Positions 16,084 to 25,399 of a DNA stretch of 64,000 bases are shown here, piece by piece. The notes below the pieces were generated by a model. It was not told the DNA's origin, did not search any database, and saw only the letters and a program-made list of their open reading frames with translations. Position 1 is the stretch's first letter; each line of letters begins with the position of its first letter. Origin of the DNA: JBDSSS01 sp963764195 (GTDB lineage Bacteria; Actinomycetota; Actinomycetes; Actinomycetales; Dermatophilaceae); contig CAVXRG010000003.1 in the NCBI GenBank assembly GCA_963764195.1, forward strand, positions 372,001 through 436,000, written 5' to 3'. The translations under genes and the position numbers were made by a program.

Positions 16084-17106
16084 GTGGGGACCGATCTGAC
16101 CGTCCGGGTCACGCTGACCGGGGTGCGCAGCCTCACCCACCTCGTGTATGCCGCCTCCTTCCTGCGCCACCTGCTGACCGAGCGCACCGGCCCGGTCGAG
16201 GTCGGGGTCTTCGACCTCGGCACCGGCTTCGGGCGGGCCCGGGTGACGCCGGCCGACGTGCTCGCCCTGTTGCCCGAGGACCCGCGCTTGACCATCGACC
16301 CGGACGTGTCCGGTGGCCACCACGGCGTCGACCACTTCACCGTGGCGCAGGACCGGCCCCGGGTGCTCCTGTCGGTCGGCGCTCCCGGTCTGAGGGTGTG
16401 GCGTCGGATGGGCCGCGCCGGGCGCGGCCACCGTCCGCGCGTCGTCGTCCTCGACGAGGGGATCGGCTCCTTCGGCGACCTCCGGACCCGGTTGGCGGCC
16501 TACCGCCGGCAGGGTGGGTCCGGTCCGTGGCCGGTCGTGCGAGCCGCGGCCGTCTCGGGGGGCAACCGCGTCCTCACCGACGAGCGCTGGTCGCTCTACC
16601 GGCGCGACGGCCGCGGTTGGGTCGTCGACGAGCGGGTCGCCCGGGAGTTCCGGGACCGGGTGCAGGGCGAGGCCGCCGCGCCCGGGACCGCCGTCTACCT
16701 CGGCCAGCCCTGGCCCGAGCTCGGCGTGATGGCCGAGGCTGAGTACCTCGACCACCTGCACGTCGTCGCCGAGGCGTGCGACGGAGCGGGCCTCACGCTC
16801 GTCGTGCGCCCGCACCCGAGTGAGGACCCCGGCCGGTACGCCGGGTTGACCCGGTCGAGCTCCGACGTCCCCGCCGAGCTCGACCGGGCCGCCGTGAGCG
16901 CGGTGGTCGTCATCGGCTCCCACAGCACGGCGCTGCTCAACCTCGCGGCGGTGCACGGGGTCCCGGCGGTGCGGGTCACCGCACCGGGCCTCGCGGGCCT
17001 CGACCGGGCCCTCGGGAGTCGCCAGCGGGCGCTGCTCGACACCTTCCTGCCCTCCCCGCTCGACCCCGCCGGGCTGCGGTCCGCTCTCGCTCGCGCGGCG
17101 ACCTGA
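16084..17106 (+). CDS. Polysialyltransferase-like glycosyltransferase, candidate pseudaminyltransferase
   Basis: A 340-residue protein starting at GTG 16084, three bases after the previous stop. It shows the three short motifs shared by bacterial sialyl- and polysialyltransferases of GT-B fold: D/E-D/E-G as DEG at residues 124-126 (VVVLDEGIGSFGD), HP at 244-245 (VVRPHPSED), and S-x-S at 279-281 (IGSHSTALLNLA). These bind the CMP-nonulosonic acid and act as general base in characterised families. With a complete Pse pathway upstream, transfer of Pse from CMP-Pse to a growing glycan is the natural reading. Similarity beyond the motifs cannot be judged here. Confidence 0.62.
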   Translation: MGTDLTVRVTLTGVRSLTHLVYAASFLRHLLTERTGPVEVGVFDLGTGFGRARVTPADVLALLPEDPRLTIDPDVSGGHHGVDHFTVAQDRPRVLLSVGAPGLRVWRRMGRAGRGHRPRVVVLDEGIGSFGDLRTRLAAYRRQGGSGPWPVVRAAAVSGGNRVLTDERWSLYRRDGRGWVVDERVAREFRDRVQGEAAAPGTAVYLGQPWPELGVMAEAEYLDHLHVVAEACDGAGLTLVVRPHPSEDPGRYAGLTRSSSDVPAELDRAAVSAVVVIGSHSTALLNLAAVHGVPAVRVTAPGLAGLDRALGSRQRALLDTFLPSPLDPAGLRSALARAAT

Positions 17107-17201
17107 GGGGCCCTGTCGACCGCCGGGCCCGACGCCCTGGCGGTGACCGACCGTGCTCCGGTCAGGGCTCCCGTCGACGGGCTGCCGGTGGGAGGCAGCC
17201 G

Positions 17202-19655
17202 TCAGCCGACAGCCGGTGCGGGGATGCGGTAGAGGTGCACGCCGTCGGAGTCGTAGACGCTCTGGGTCAACGTGGCCACCCGGTCCGACACCGGTCCCGA
17301 CCGTTCGTCGGCGAGGATCCAGCGGACCCCGGCGCGGTAGGCGCGGTCGAGCGCCTCGCGCGTCGGGTCGGTGATGAGGGCCTGCTCGCGGGCGAGCCGC
17401 GCCGGGTCCCAGAACGGGGAGAAGAAGACAGCGGTGGGGGACGTCTTGGCCAGGAACAAGGGGTCGTAGCCGTAGCCCGAGACGTCGGTGCGCAGGCCCG
17501 ACAGGGCGGACACGGAGAAGTCGCGGTTGTCCCGGAGCGTCTTCATGCTGCCGGGGCCGTGTCCGCTGTAGACCCGGTTCGTCGCGATGACGTCGGTCGG
17601 CCGGGCGTGCGTACGGAGGTACTGGCCGGCCTCGTAGAGGCTCCGCGTCACGGCCGGCCGGCCCAGGGCCTCGTCATGGCGCAGGTTGGCCGCGAACGAG
17701 GTGGGGGTCGCCGACGTGGAGGACAGCAGCGGGGACAGACCGACGGTGCCGGCAGCCAGGGACACCGCTGCGAGCAGGGCCGGCGCCACGGTCCACGCCA
17801 TCCCTCGTCGGCTGCGGCTCTCGAGGCCCTCCCCTCCCGCGACGCGCACGAGGAGCACGGCGCCGGCGCCGGCCAGCAGGACGAGCGCGGCGGTGAGGAC
17901 CACCAGCGGCCGGGCCCAGTCAGCGAGGACCTGGGACACCACGGCGGGGTCCACCGAGCCGGTCGGGGACGCGGCCCGACTGGGGGATGCCTCGCCCGCC
18001 GGGTGTCGCAGGAGCAGCACGAGGGAGACCGCCGCACCGGTGCAGAGGGCAGCCACACCGAGGGCACCGGCCGCCCTCGCGGGCACCCGTCCGCGGAGCC
18101 CCCCTCCGCGCGAGGCGAGGCGGCCCACCTCGCCACCGATGGCTGCGCCCGACAGTGCGGCGGCGATCGGGAACCCGGCGATGGCGAAGTACAGCTCGCT
18201 CCGGCCCGGGTGGATGAACACGACCTGAGCCCCGACGGCGGCGCCGACGACACCAACACCCAGCCACCCGGAGGGGTCGAGCGGCGACCTGCGCACGAGC
18301 GTCCCAAGCCCGGCCACCGCCAGGGTGGGGGCGAGCCACATCCGGGCGAAGGAGATGAGTCCCCCCTCGGCCATCGTCCCGGCGGGGTAGTCGGCCGAAC
18401 CGAGCATCACCCGGACGGCAGGGTCGACCCACTCGAAGGGTGAGAACCGTAGACCGTAGGAGCCGGGGTAGATGACAACCATTGCGAACAGCTGAGCGAC
18501 GACGACCGTGAGCAGGACGAGTCCGTAGCGGACGGTAAGGCGGCGGTGGTCGGGGCGGGACCGGCCAGCGACGACCCAGACGAGTGCCGCGAGCACGAGA
18601 CCGCCGGCGATGACGGGCAGCTGCGCCGACTTGGCCCCCGCGGCAGCCAGGGCGAAGGCCGGCAGCAGCACGACCGGTGCAGCCCGGTCCTCCGGTCGGT
18701 GGCGCAGCAGGGCGATGGCGCACCCGACCGTCGCCAGTCCGAAGACCCAGCCGAGGGTCGCGGTCGGGCTCAGCTCCCAGTACCCGCTGACGAGCACGAG
18801 CGGCGCCGGCGACCAGGAGTCGAGGGTGGGTCCCCGGAACAGCGCGAGCGCGATGGCGGCGCCGACTCCCCCCGCGATCCGGCCGGTGACCTGGTGGCCG
18901 ATGCTGGCCGCGAGGACGACGAGGATGACGACGAGGGAGGAGGGGAGCAGCCGGGTCACGACGTCGACGTCGTTGAGGCCGGAACCACCGAGCTGGGCGG
19001 CCGTGGCGTGGAAGAACCAGTGGTAGGCCAGTGGCTCGCCGTCGACCATCGGGTAGCCCGGCACGAGGTTGCGGCGGAGCTCACCGGTGAGGGCGGTCTG
19101 GTAGAGCAGGTCCTGGTAGGGGACCGGCCGGTCGGCGGAGGGGACCGGGGCCCACCGGGCCAGGCCGACGCTCCACATCCAGCGGGCGACGACGAGGACC
19201 GCGACCGCGAGCCCGGCGGCATACCCGAGACCGGCTCGGGCCCGGACCTCGGCGCCACCCTCGGCGCCACCCTCGGGCTCGGTGAGGTCGTCGGTGGGGT
19301 CGGTGGGCGCGCGGGCCGTGAGACGTCGCCGACCCGCGGGGACGGCCAGGACGACGGCCACGAGCGCGGGTCCGGCAACGAGGCTGGGTAGGGCAGTGCC
19401 GACGAGGTGACCCACGAGCCAGACGAACAGCGTCCAGACGAGCCCGACGGGAGCGAACCACCCCGCGCGCGTCAACAGCGAGCTCGGGCGCACGAGGCCG
19501 AGGACGCACCAGCCCGGTAGGAGCACTCCGAGGGCGAGGGTCGCGAGCCACCAGAGCACCGTCGAGGCGCTCGAACCGGTGGAGAGCCACCCCACGGCCA
19601 GCGCCACCGTTGCCACCACGGCGACGACGGATGCTGGAATCCATCTCGCGCGCAT
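17202..19655 (-). CDS. Large multi-pass membrane protein, possible glycosyltransferase (GT-C-like)
   Basis: An 817-residue protein with roughly a dozen hydrophobic segments, a large loop DRPVPYQDLLYQTALTGEL after the fourth, then GEPLAYHWFFHAT, and a soluble C-terminal domain (residues from about 650: LRTHARPTDVIATNRVYSGH, DPLFLAKTSPTAVFF). The plan resembles GT-C membrane glycosyltransferases, and AYHWFFH is reminiscent of a catalytic loop, but no family signature is certain. ATG 19655 is chosen because the hydrophobic N terminus begins there; an upstream in-frame start at 19721 cannot be excluded. A 95-bp gap separates it from the convergent transferase. Confidence 0.6.
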   Translation of the reverse strand: MRARWIPASVVAVVATVALAVGWLSTGSSASTVLWWLATLALGVLLPGWCVLGLVRPSSLLTRAGWFAPVGLVWTLFVWLVGHLVGTALPSLVAGPALVAVVLAVPAGRRRLTARAPTDPTDDLTEPEGGAEGGAEVRARAGLGYAAGLAVAVLVVARWMWSVGLARWAPVPSADRPVPYQDLLYQTALTGELRRNLVPGYPMVDGEPLAYHWFFHATAAQLGGSGLNDVDVVTRLLPSSLVVILVVLAASIGHQVTGRIAGGVGAAIALALFRGPTLDSWSPAPLVLVSGYWELSPTATLGWVFGLATVGCAIALLRHRPEDRAAPVVLLPAFALAAAGAKSAQLPVIAGGLVLAALVWVVAGRSRPDHRRLTVRYGLVLLTVVVAQLFAMVVIYPGSYGLRFSPFEWVDPAVRVMLGSADYPAGTMAEGGLISFARMWLAPTLAVAGLGTLVRRSPLDPSGWLGVGVVGAAVGAQVVFIHPGRSELYFAIAGFPIAAALSGAAIGGEVGRLASRGGGLRGRVPARAAGALGVAALCTGAAVSLVLLLRHPAGEASPSRAASPTGSVDPAVVSQVLADWARPLVVLTAALVLLAGAGAVLLVRVAGGEGLESRSRRGMAWTVAPALLAAVSLAAGTVGLSPLLSSTSATPTSFAANLRHDEALGRPAVTRSLYEAGQYLRTHARPTDVIATNRVYSGHGPGSMKTLRDNRDFSVSALSGLRTDVSGYGYDPLFLAKTSPTAVFFSPFWDPARLAREQALITDPTREALDRAYRAGVRWILADERSGPVSDRVATLTQSVYDSDGVHLYRIPAPAVG

Positions 19656-19752
19656 GTCGAACCGCCACCCCGTCACTCGCAGGATGGTGTCACACCGGCG
19701 CCGCCCCGCCCGGGTCGGCACGCCCGAGGGGACGTCAGGCCCCTCGTCCCGG

Positions 19753-20400
19753 TCAGCTCACCGGCTCGAGGTCGACGGTGAAGTCGGGCTCGGTGCGCTC
19801 GCGGACCTCGTCCTCGGTGACGCCGTGCGCGAGCTCGCGCAACACGAGGCCCGAGGGGGTGACGTCGAGGACGCAGAGGTCGGTGATGATCCGCTGGACG
19901 ACGCCGCGTCCGGTGTAGGGCAGGGAGCACTCCCGGACGATCTTGTAGGAGCCGTCGCGGGCGTTGTGCTCCATCAGCACGATGACCTTCTTCGCCCCGT
20001 GGACGAGGTCCATCGCGCCGCCCATCCCCTTGACCATCTTGCCGGGGATCATCCAGTTGGCGATGTCACCGGCTTCGGAGACCTGCATCGCACCGAGGAT
20101 GGCGGCGTCGACCTTGCCGCCGCGGATCATCCCGAAGCTCGTCGCCGAGTCGAAGAAGGCGGCTCCCCGGCGCAGGGTGACGGTCTCCTTGCCGGCGTTG
20201 ATGAGGTCGGCGTCCTCCTCGCCCTCGATCGGGTAGGCGCCGACGCCGAGGATGCCGTTCTCGGACTGGAGCACGATCTCGACGTCGTCGGGCACGTAGT
20301 TGGGCACGAGCGTCGGCAGGCCGATGCCGAGGTTGACGTAGGCGCCGTCGGACAGCTCGAGCGCGGCGCGGGCCGCCATCTGCTCACGGGTGAGGGCCAT
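19753..20400 (-). CDS. scoB: 3-oxoacid CoA-transferase subunit B
   Basis: A 215-residue beta subunit of a class I CoA-transferase. QSENGILGVG contains the catalytic Glu (SENG motif); GMIRGGKVDAAILGAMQV and GMGGAMDLVHGAKKVIV are also family hallmarks. With the alpha subunit it moves CoA from succinyl-CoA to acetoacetate or 3-oxoadipate; which acid is used cannot be told from sequence alone. Its ATG lies 3 bp after the subunit A stop. Confidence 0.92.
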   Translation of the reverse strand: MALTREQMAARAALELSDGAYVNLGIGLPTLVPNYVPDDVEIVLQSENGILGVGAYPIEGEEDADLINAGKETVTLRRGAAFFDSATSFGMIRGGKVDAAILGAMQVSEAGDIANWMIPGKMVKGMGGAMDLVHGAKKVIVLMEHNARDGSYKIVRECSLPYTGRGVVQRIITDLCVLDVTPSGLVLRELAHGVTEDEVRERTEPDFTVDLEPVS

Positions 20401-20403
20401 CGC

Positions 20404-21210
20404 TCAGGCCTCCTGGTTCTGGGTCGGGGCGGACGCGCTGGGACGGGGGCGGACGGTGCGCCGCTCGATCCGCTTCTCGGCGGCCTGCTCGGGGGTGAGG
20501 GCCAGCACCCGCTGGACGAAGATGCCGGGCAGGTGGATGTGGTCGGGGTCGAGCTCGCCCGGCTCGACGAGCTCCTCGACCTCGGCGACGGTGATCCGCC
20601 CGGCCATCGCGCACAGCGGGTTGAAGTTGCGGGCCGACTCGTGGAACACGAGGTTGCCGTGCCGGTCACCGCGGGCGGCACGGACGAGGCCGTAGTCGGT
20701 CGTGATGGCCCGCTCGAGCACGAAGGTGCGGCGCTCGCCCTGGTAGTCGAACTCCTGGGTCTGCTTGGGCGGGGACGCGAGCGCGACGGTGCCGTCAGCG
20801 GCATACCGCCAGGGGAGCCCGCCCTCGGCGATCTGGGTGCCGACCCCCGTCATCGTGAAGAAGGCCCCGATCCCGGAGCCACCGGCCCGCAACCGCTCGG
20901 CGAGGGTGCCCTGGGGCGTCAGCTCCACCTCGAGCTCGCCCGCGAGGTACTGCCGCTCGAACTCCTTGTTCTCCCCGACGTAGGAGGAGACCATCCGTGC
21001 GATCCGCCGGTCCTTGAGGAGCAGGCCCAGCCCCCAGTCGTCCACACCGCAGTTGTTCGACACCGCCTCGAGGTCGGTCGTGCCGGCCTCGTGGATCGCC
21101 GCGATGAGCACGCTCGGGATGCCGCAGAGGCCGAAGCCGCCGACCGAGAGCGACATCCCGTCGCTGATGCCGGCGATGGCTTCCTGGGGGGAGGAGACGA
21201 CTTTGTCCAT
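20404..21210 (-). CDS. scoA: 3-oxoacid CoA-transferase subunit A
   Basis: A 268-residue alpha subunit. MDKVVSSPQEAIAGISDGMSL, the glycine-rich VGGFGLCGIPSVLI and the NNCGVDDWGLGLLL block are characteristic; AARGDRHGNLVFHESARNFN lies in the CoA-binding half. ATG 21210 is the first start matching the family N terminus. The last 25 or so residues (after RIERRTVRPRPSA) form an extra polar tail. It forms a two-gene operon with scoB. Confidence 0.92.
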   Translation of the reverse strand: MDKVVSSPQEAIAGISDGMSLSVGGFGLCGIPSVLIAAIHEAGTTDLEAVSNNCGVDDWGLGLLLKDRRIARMVSSYVGENKEFERQYLAGELEVELTPQGTLAERLRAGGSGIGAFFTMTGVGTQIAEGGLPWRYAADGTVALASPPKQTQEFDYQGERRTFVLERAITTDYGLVRAARGDRHGNLVFHESARNFNPLCAMAGRITVAEVEELVEPGELDPDHIHLPGIFVQRVLALTPEQAAEKRIERRTVRPRPSASAPTQNQEA

Positions 21211-21326
21211 ACCGGGGACTCTACCGACGACTCCCGCGTCCGCCTCGTGGGGTGCGGCCACGGTCCTGGCTCGGCGCTGTGGGCCCCGGCCCCACGACCG
21301 CGACGTGGGGTGGTCGAATGACACGG

Positions 21327-21380
21327 ATGTCATTCGGACAAATAGGAAATAACAGGATTGTAATTTCGCGCTAAACCTTG
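21327..21380 (+). promoter_or_regulatory. AT-rich island upstream of a secreted peptidoglycan-binding protein
   Basis: About 50 bp (ATGTCATTCGGACAAATAGG onward, with TGTAAT near 21358) are far richer in A and T than the surroundings. They sit between the divergent scoA and the secreted protein at 21476 and probably hold its promoter. A precise -35/-10 pair is not assigned. Confidence 0.45.
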
Positions 21381-21390
21381 TGGTGCCTGT

Positions 21391-21431
21391 GGTGGGAGTG
21401 CATCAATGGTGCAGGTGCACTCCGTCCCACC
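21391..21431 (+). promoter_or_regulatory. Leader hairpin upstream of the peptidoglycan-binding protein
   Basis: GGTGGGAGTGCA (21391-21402) pairs with TGCACTCC plus TCCCACC (21416-21431) around a 13-base loop, leaving a short bulge. It lies 44 bases before the start codon in the presumed untranslated leader. It could be a stability or regulatory element; c-di-AMP (ydaO-type) switches often precede actinobacterial wall-hydrolase genes, but I do not see that motif clearly. Confidence 0.4.
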
Positions 21432-21475
21432 GCACGTGCACGACCCAACAGACCTTCGGAAGCGAGATCCACCGC

Positions 21476-23335
21476 ATGGCAGCAGCACGTTGGCGTCACC
21501 TCGGACTGGCTCTCGCGACCCCGGCTCTCGTGATCCCGATCGTCGCGTCGTCGGCACAGGCGGTCCAGGCACCGCCCTCGCCGACCCGCCCCCTGCCGAG
21601 CGCCCTCGACGTCAACCCTCCCTACCAGGGACAGACGGTCTGCGACCCGACGGCCCGGCCGGGCGTGCTCGCCTTCGCGCGGCTGATGACGGCGCACTAC
21701 GGGATGGGCTCGACCGGCCTCATCGGCCGGACCTGCACCGCCGCGAGCTCGGAGCACTACGACGGCCGGGCGTGGGACTGGATGCTGAACGTCGGCACCT
21801 CGAGCCAGGAGGCCGTGGCCCAGTCCGTGCTCACCTGGCTGACGAAGGCGGACAGCCGGGGCGTCCCGGGCGCGATGGCCCGCCGCTTCGGGATCATGTA
21901 CATCATCCACAACGAGAAGATGTGGCGCGCCTACGCCCCCGAGCGGGGCTGGGCCCCCTACTACGGCTCGAGCCCGCACACCGACCACGTGCACTTCAGC
22001 TTCACCTTCGACGGCGCGGCGGGTCGCACCTCGTGGTGGACCGGCGTCGCCACGACGAGCTACCTCAGGACGCTGCCACCGGCCGGGGGAGCCGTCGTCA
22101 CCGTGCCGAGCGCACCCTCGGTCCTGTCCTACGGGATGACCTCGGAGGCCGTGCGCCGGCTCCAGGCCAAGCTCGGCTCGCTGCCGACGTCGGGTTGGTA
22201 CGGGCCGCAGACGAGGGCGCGGGTCATCGCCTACCAGAAGTTCGCCGGTCTCCCGCAGACGGGGATCGCCGACGTCGCCACCCAGAACCGTCTCGCCGCG
22301 AAGGGCTGGACCGCCGGGACGGGCACGACGACGCCCACGACCTACCCGACGCTCTCCTACGGGATGACCTCCGGCGCGGTCCGCACCCTGCAAAGCAAGC
22401 TCGGCTCGCTGCCGACCTCGGGCTGGTACGGCCCGATGACGAAGGCACGTGTCGTCGCCTACCAGAAGTACTCCGGACTGCCCCAGACCGGTGTCGCGGA
22501 CTCGAGGACGCAGGCGCGCCTGTGGTCGAGGGGGTGGACCGGGGGCGGCACCACGACGGCGCCGAAGACCTACGCGACCCTCGCCTACGGCACCACCTCG
22601 AGCGCGGTGAAGTCGCTGCAGGCGGCGTTGGGCTCGCTGCCGACGTCGGGCTGGTACGGCCCGATGACGAGGGCGCGGGTCGCTGCGTACCAGAAGTTCG
22701 TCGGCCTCGGTCAGACCGGGGTCGCGGACAACCGGACGCAGCAGCTGCTCCACACCCGCGGGTGGTCCACCGCGGCACCGGCCGCCCTCACGAGGCCGGC
22801 CACGGACGAGACGACGGGAGAGGCAGTGATGACGGTGATGCACGCCATGGCGCCGGTGTCGGAGCGGGTGGGCCCGAGCCCCGCCTTCGCCACCGTGTCG
22901 ACCGCCACGGGGTTCACGGCCTACAAGGACCTCGTCATCGGCCTCGGGTCCCGTGGGTCGGCGGTGCGCACGCTGCAGGGGGGCCTCGGGGGGCTCGCGA
23001 TCGACGGGGTGTTCGGGTCGGTGACCCAGGAGAAGGTGATGGCCCTGCAGCGGGCCAACGGGTGGGCGCCGACGGGCATCGTCACCGCCGAGGTGTGGGG
23101 GGTGCTCGAGGCGCGAGCCCACCCGTTCGTCGACAGCCGCACCTCGGTGCTGAGGGCCGGGGACGAGGGCCCGCAGGTCGTCGCGGTGCAGCGGCTGCTC
23201 GGCGTGCGCGCGACCGGAGTGTTCGACGCCGCGACCCGCGAGGCGGTCAAGCGGGCGCAGGCCGGCGCCGGCCTGGCCAGCACCGGCGTCGTCGCGTCAC
23301 GGACGTGGTCGCTCTTCGACCGACTGTCCGCCTGA
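21476..23335 (+). CDS. Secreted VldE-like / D,D-peptidase-fold protein with five PG_binding_1 repeats
   Basis: A 619-residue exported protein. The signal peptide is MAAARWRHLGLALATPALVI and beyond, ending near SSAQAV. Residues 50-190 resemble the VldE/ARB_07466-type domain with a D,D-peptidase-like metal site: SEHYDGRAWDW (His94, Asp96, Asp101) and SPHTDHVHFS (His168 to His173). Five peptidoglycan-binding repeats follow: three nearly identical (each with GSLPTSGWYGP and QTGxAD, about residues 217-430) and two diverged ones near the C terminus (GLAIDGVFG, GVRATGVFD). It probably binds and trims or remodels the cell wall. It has its own promoter region. Confidence 0.8.
   Translation: MAAARWRHLGLALATPALVIPIVASSAQAVQAPPSPTRPLPSALDVNPPYQGQTVCDPTARPGVLAFARLMTAHYGMGSTGLIGRTCTAASSEHYDGRAWDWMLNVGTSSQEAVAQSVLTWLTKADSRGVPGAMARRFGIMYIIHNEKMWRAYAPERGWAPYYGSSPHTDHVHFSFTFDGAAGRTSWWTGVATTSYLRTLPPAGGAVVTVPSAPSVLSYGMTSEAVRRLQAKLGSLPTSGWYGPQTRARVIAYQKFAGLPQTGIADVATQNRLAAKGWTAGTGTTTPTTYPTLSYGMTSGAVRTLQSKLGSLPTSGWYGPMTKARVVAYQKYSGLPQTGVADSRTQARLWSRGWTGGGTTTAPKTYATLAYGTTSSAVKSLQAALGSLPTSGWYGPMTRARVAAYQKFVGLGQTGVADNRTQQLLHTRGWSTAAPAALTRPATDETTGEAVMTVMHAMAPVSERVGPSPAFATVSTATGFTAYKDLVIGLGSRGSAVRTLQGGLGGLAIDGVFGSVTQEKVMALQRANGWAPTGIVTAEVWGVLEARAHPFVDSRTSVLRAGDEGPQVVAVQRLLGVRATGVFDAATREAVKRAQAGAGLASTGVVASRTWSLFDRLSA
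22120..22790 (+). repeat. Three tandem coding repeats of about 228 bp
   Basis: The DNA of the first three peptidoglycan-binding repeats is highly similar: TCCTACGGGATGACCTC recurs at 22127 and 22355 and a diverged copy follows near 22582, and GGCTCGCTGCCGAC occurs in all three. The close DNA match suggests recent internal duplication, so copy number may vary between strains. Confidence 0.75.
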
Positions 23336-23353
23336 CCTGACCGGACGACCCGC

Positions 23354-24115
23354 TCAGCGGGCGTCGACCGTGACGCCCTCGGAGGTGAACCGCTCGGGGG
23401 GACCAGCCTGCTCGGCGGCGTCCGCGTCGGCGCGCACGAGCACGATCGACCCGTCCGCGGCCCACGCGGCCAGCGCGTCCGTGAGCACGGCGCCCAGCTC
23501 GCCGGAGGCGGAGAGGGCCACGCGGGGTGTCTCTCCCCAGGCAACCCGTGGGACGACGATCCCGGCGTATGCCGTGCCGTTGCCCGGGGTGCCCCCGGCC
23601 ACTGACGCGGGGGCGGGCACGAGGGCGAGGTCCTCGTCGTCGGGATCGGCCATCACCGTGAGCTGGTCGCCGTGGGTGGCGAGCTCACGGGCCTCGTCGA
23701 CGGCCGCGGGGGCCTCGGCCGCGCGCGGGTGGCTGCGGGCGAGGGCGGCGAGGTTGACCAGGACGGCGTCGCCACCGTGGCCGGCGGCGGCCTCGGGGTC
23801 GGCCGTGACGAGCACGTCGGCGCCGGCGGCGTCGTCACCGGTGACGACGGTGGCCCCGACGGTCCAAGCGGCGAGGGCCCAGTAGAGCGCCCGCCAGTGC
23901 GGCGGCAGGTCGAGCCCGACCGTCGTGCCGGGCCCGGCGTCGGCGTCGTCCTGGAGCAGGTTGCCGGCCTTGGACACCCAGTTGGCCAGGACCCGGGCGC
24001 TGAGCTCGATCCGCTCGCCGGTGACGTCGTCGTACCACGTCAGCCGGGGGCGTCCCGGGTCCGAGGCGAGGGCCGCCGCGAGCACCGCGGCGGGGCGGGC
24101 CCGACCCGGCGTCAC
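23354..24115 (-). CDS. TIGR03089-family protein
   Basis: A 253-residue protein matching the actinobacterial TIGR03089 pattern: LTWYDDVTGERIELSARVLANWVSKAGNLL, then PPHWRALYWALAAWTVGATVV. It looks like the N-terminal half of an AMP-binding ligase (it lacks the P-loop and C-terminal lysine), so catalytic activity is doubtful. GTG 24115 overlaps the LCP stop by 4 bp (GTGA), making it the last gene of the GT2, DUF2304, LCP operon. Its function is unknown; the constant link with LCP enzymes suggests wall-polymer work. Confidence 0.78.
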   Translation of the reverse strand: MTPGRARPAAVLAAALASDPGRPRLTWYDDVTGERIELSARVLANWVSKAGNLLQDDADAGPGTTVGLDLPPHWRALYWALAAWTVGATVVTGDDAAGADVLVTADPEAAAGHGGDAVLVNLAALARSHPRAAEAPAAVDEARELATHGDQLTVMADPDDEDLALVPAPASVAGGTPGNGTAYAGIVVPRVAWGETPRVALSASGELGAVLTDALAAWAADGSIVLVRADADAAEQAGPPERFTSEGVTVDAR

Positions 24116-25399
24116 CCGGCGTCCTTGATGGTGGCGCTCGTCGTGCCGGGCGGCGGCTCGGTGAGCGGCTCGTCGTTCTTCAGCGCCGAGAAGAGGGCCT
24201 TGGCCCGGGCGGTGTCCCACTTGACGGCGAGCCCGTTGTTCGTCCGGTAGGCGAGGTCCGAGGTCGGCACCGACAGGGAGAGTCCCTCGTCGTTGCTGAC
24301 CGACCGCATCGCCTGGAGCACGCGCACCGCGTCCATCAGGCCGGTGTCCTGGCCGACGGCGATGCCGCCGGCAGCGGCGTCGGCGAAGGACGTGTAGCGC
24401 CACGGGACCAGGACCGTCGAGGGGGTCGCCGCCTTCTTCATCAGCGCTCCGAGGAACTGGCGCTGGCGGGCCGCGCGGCCGATGTCACCCATCGGGTCCT
24501 CGTAGCGGGACCGGACGTAACCGAGCGCGTCGGCTCCGGCGAGGGTCTGGCACCCCTTCTTCAGGTCGATCCCGGCCTTCGAGTCCTTCATGTCGCGAGG
24601 GACGCAGAGCCGGACCCCGCCGACGGAGTCGACGACGTCGGCGAAGCCGCCGAGGCCGATCTCGACGTAGCCGTCGAGGTGGATGCCGGTGGCGCCCTCC
24701 ACCGTCGCGGTGAGCAGCTGCGGGCCACCGATCGCGTAGGCGGCGTTGATCTTGTTGCTGTTGTGGTCGGGGATCGGGACGTAGGAGTCGCGCGGGATCG
24801 AGACCAGGACCGGCTTCCCGCCGCTCTCGGACACGTGGACGATCATGATCGTGTCCGTGCGCTGGCCCTCGGCGCTGCCCGTCGTCAGCGCCTTGCGCTG
24901 TGCCGTCGTGAGCCCGGCCCGGCTGTCGGACCCAACGAGCAGGTAGTTGTAGCCCGAGGTGTCGACCGGGCGGTCCCCCGTGGGGACGTTGTCGACGCGG
25001 GCGACGGAGTTCCAGGCGCTGACGGGCACCCAGGCGAGCCAGGCGACGGTCGCGACGAGCAGCAGCACGACGGCGACGAGGAGCCGCCGCAGCCGGTGCC
25101 GGCGACGAGTGCGGCCGTGCCGGCCGCGCGGGCGGCGGCGGGGAGTCGACGCTGCCGTCGTGGCCCGGTCGGGAAGGGCGGGGCCGGCCGTCGCCGGAGC
25201 CGGAGCGTGGCTGGGCGCGCGTGTCGACGACGAAGCCGTCGTCGTCCTCGGTGGGTCGACGCGGCGGCGCGGCCGGTCGCCCGGACGGGCGCGCGGATGG
25301 TGGGTGCTCGGCGCCGGTCCGGGGCTTGGGCCGTCGCCGGGTGTCGACGACGTAGGCGTCGTCCCGTGACGAGGACGGCTGGTTGCGGTCAGTCGGCAT
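24112..25399 (-). CDS. LytR-CpsA-Psr (LCP) family wall-polymer ligase, apparent frameshift near the N terminus
   Basis: The LCP domain is clear: membrane segment LLVAVVLLLVATVAWLAW, LLVGSDSRAGL, RTDTIMIVHV, SIPRDSYVPIPDHNSNKINA, GYVRSRYEDPMGDIGRAARQ. Such enzymes attach wall glycopolymers from a lipid carrier to peptidoglycan. ATG 25399 opens a different frame whose cytoplasmic region repeats DDAYVVDTRRRPKP and DDGFVVDTRAQPRS, a sign of real coding. The frames join only if one base is dropped around 25115-25160 (CCCCGCCGCCGCCCG region); the downstream frame has no start codon before the membrane segment. This is a sequencing error, a mutation or a frameshift site. The start overlaps the DUF2304 gene by 11 bp. 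Confidence 0.78.

Noticed and set aside
17235..18443. Long open frame (402 codons) opposite the membrane protein gene
   Set aside because: Mirror frame of a GC-rich gene; composition is Gly/Arg/Pro-rich without motifs, whereas the opposite strand shows clear membrane segments.
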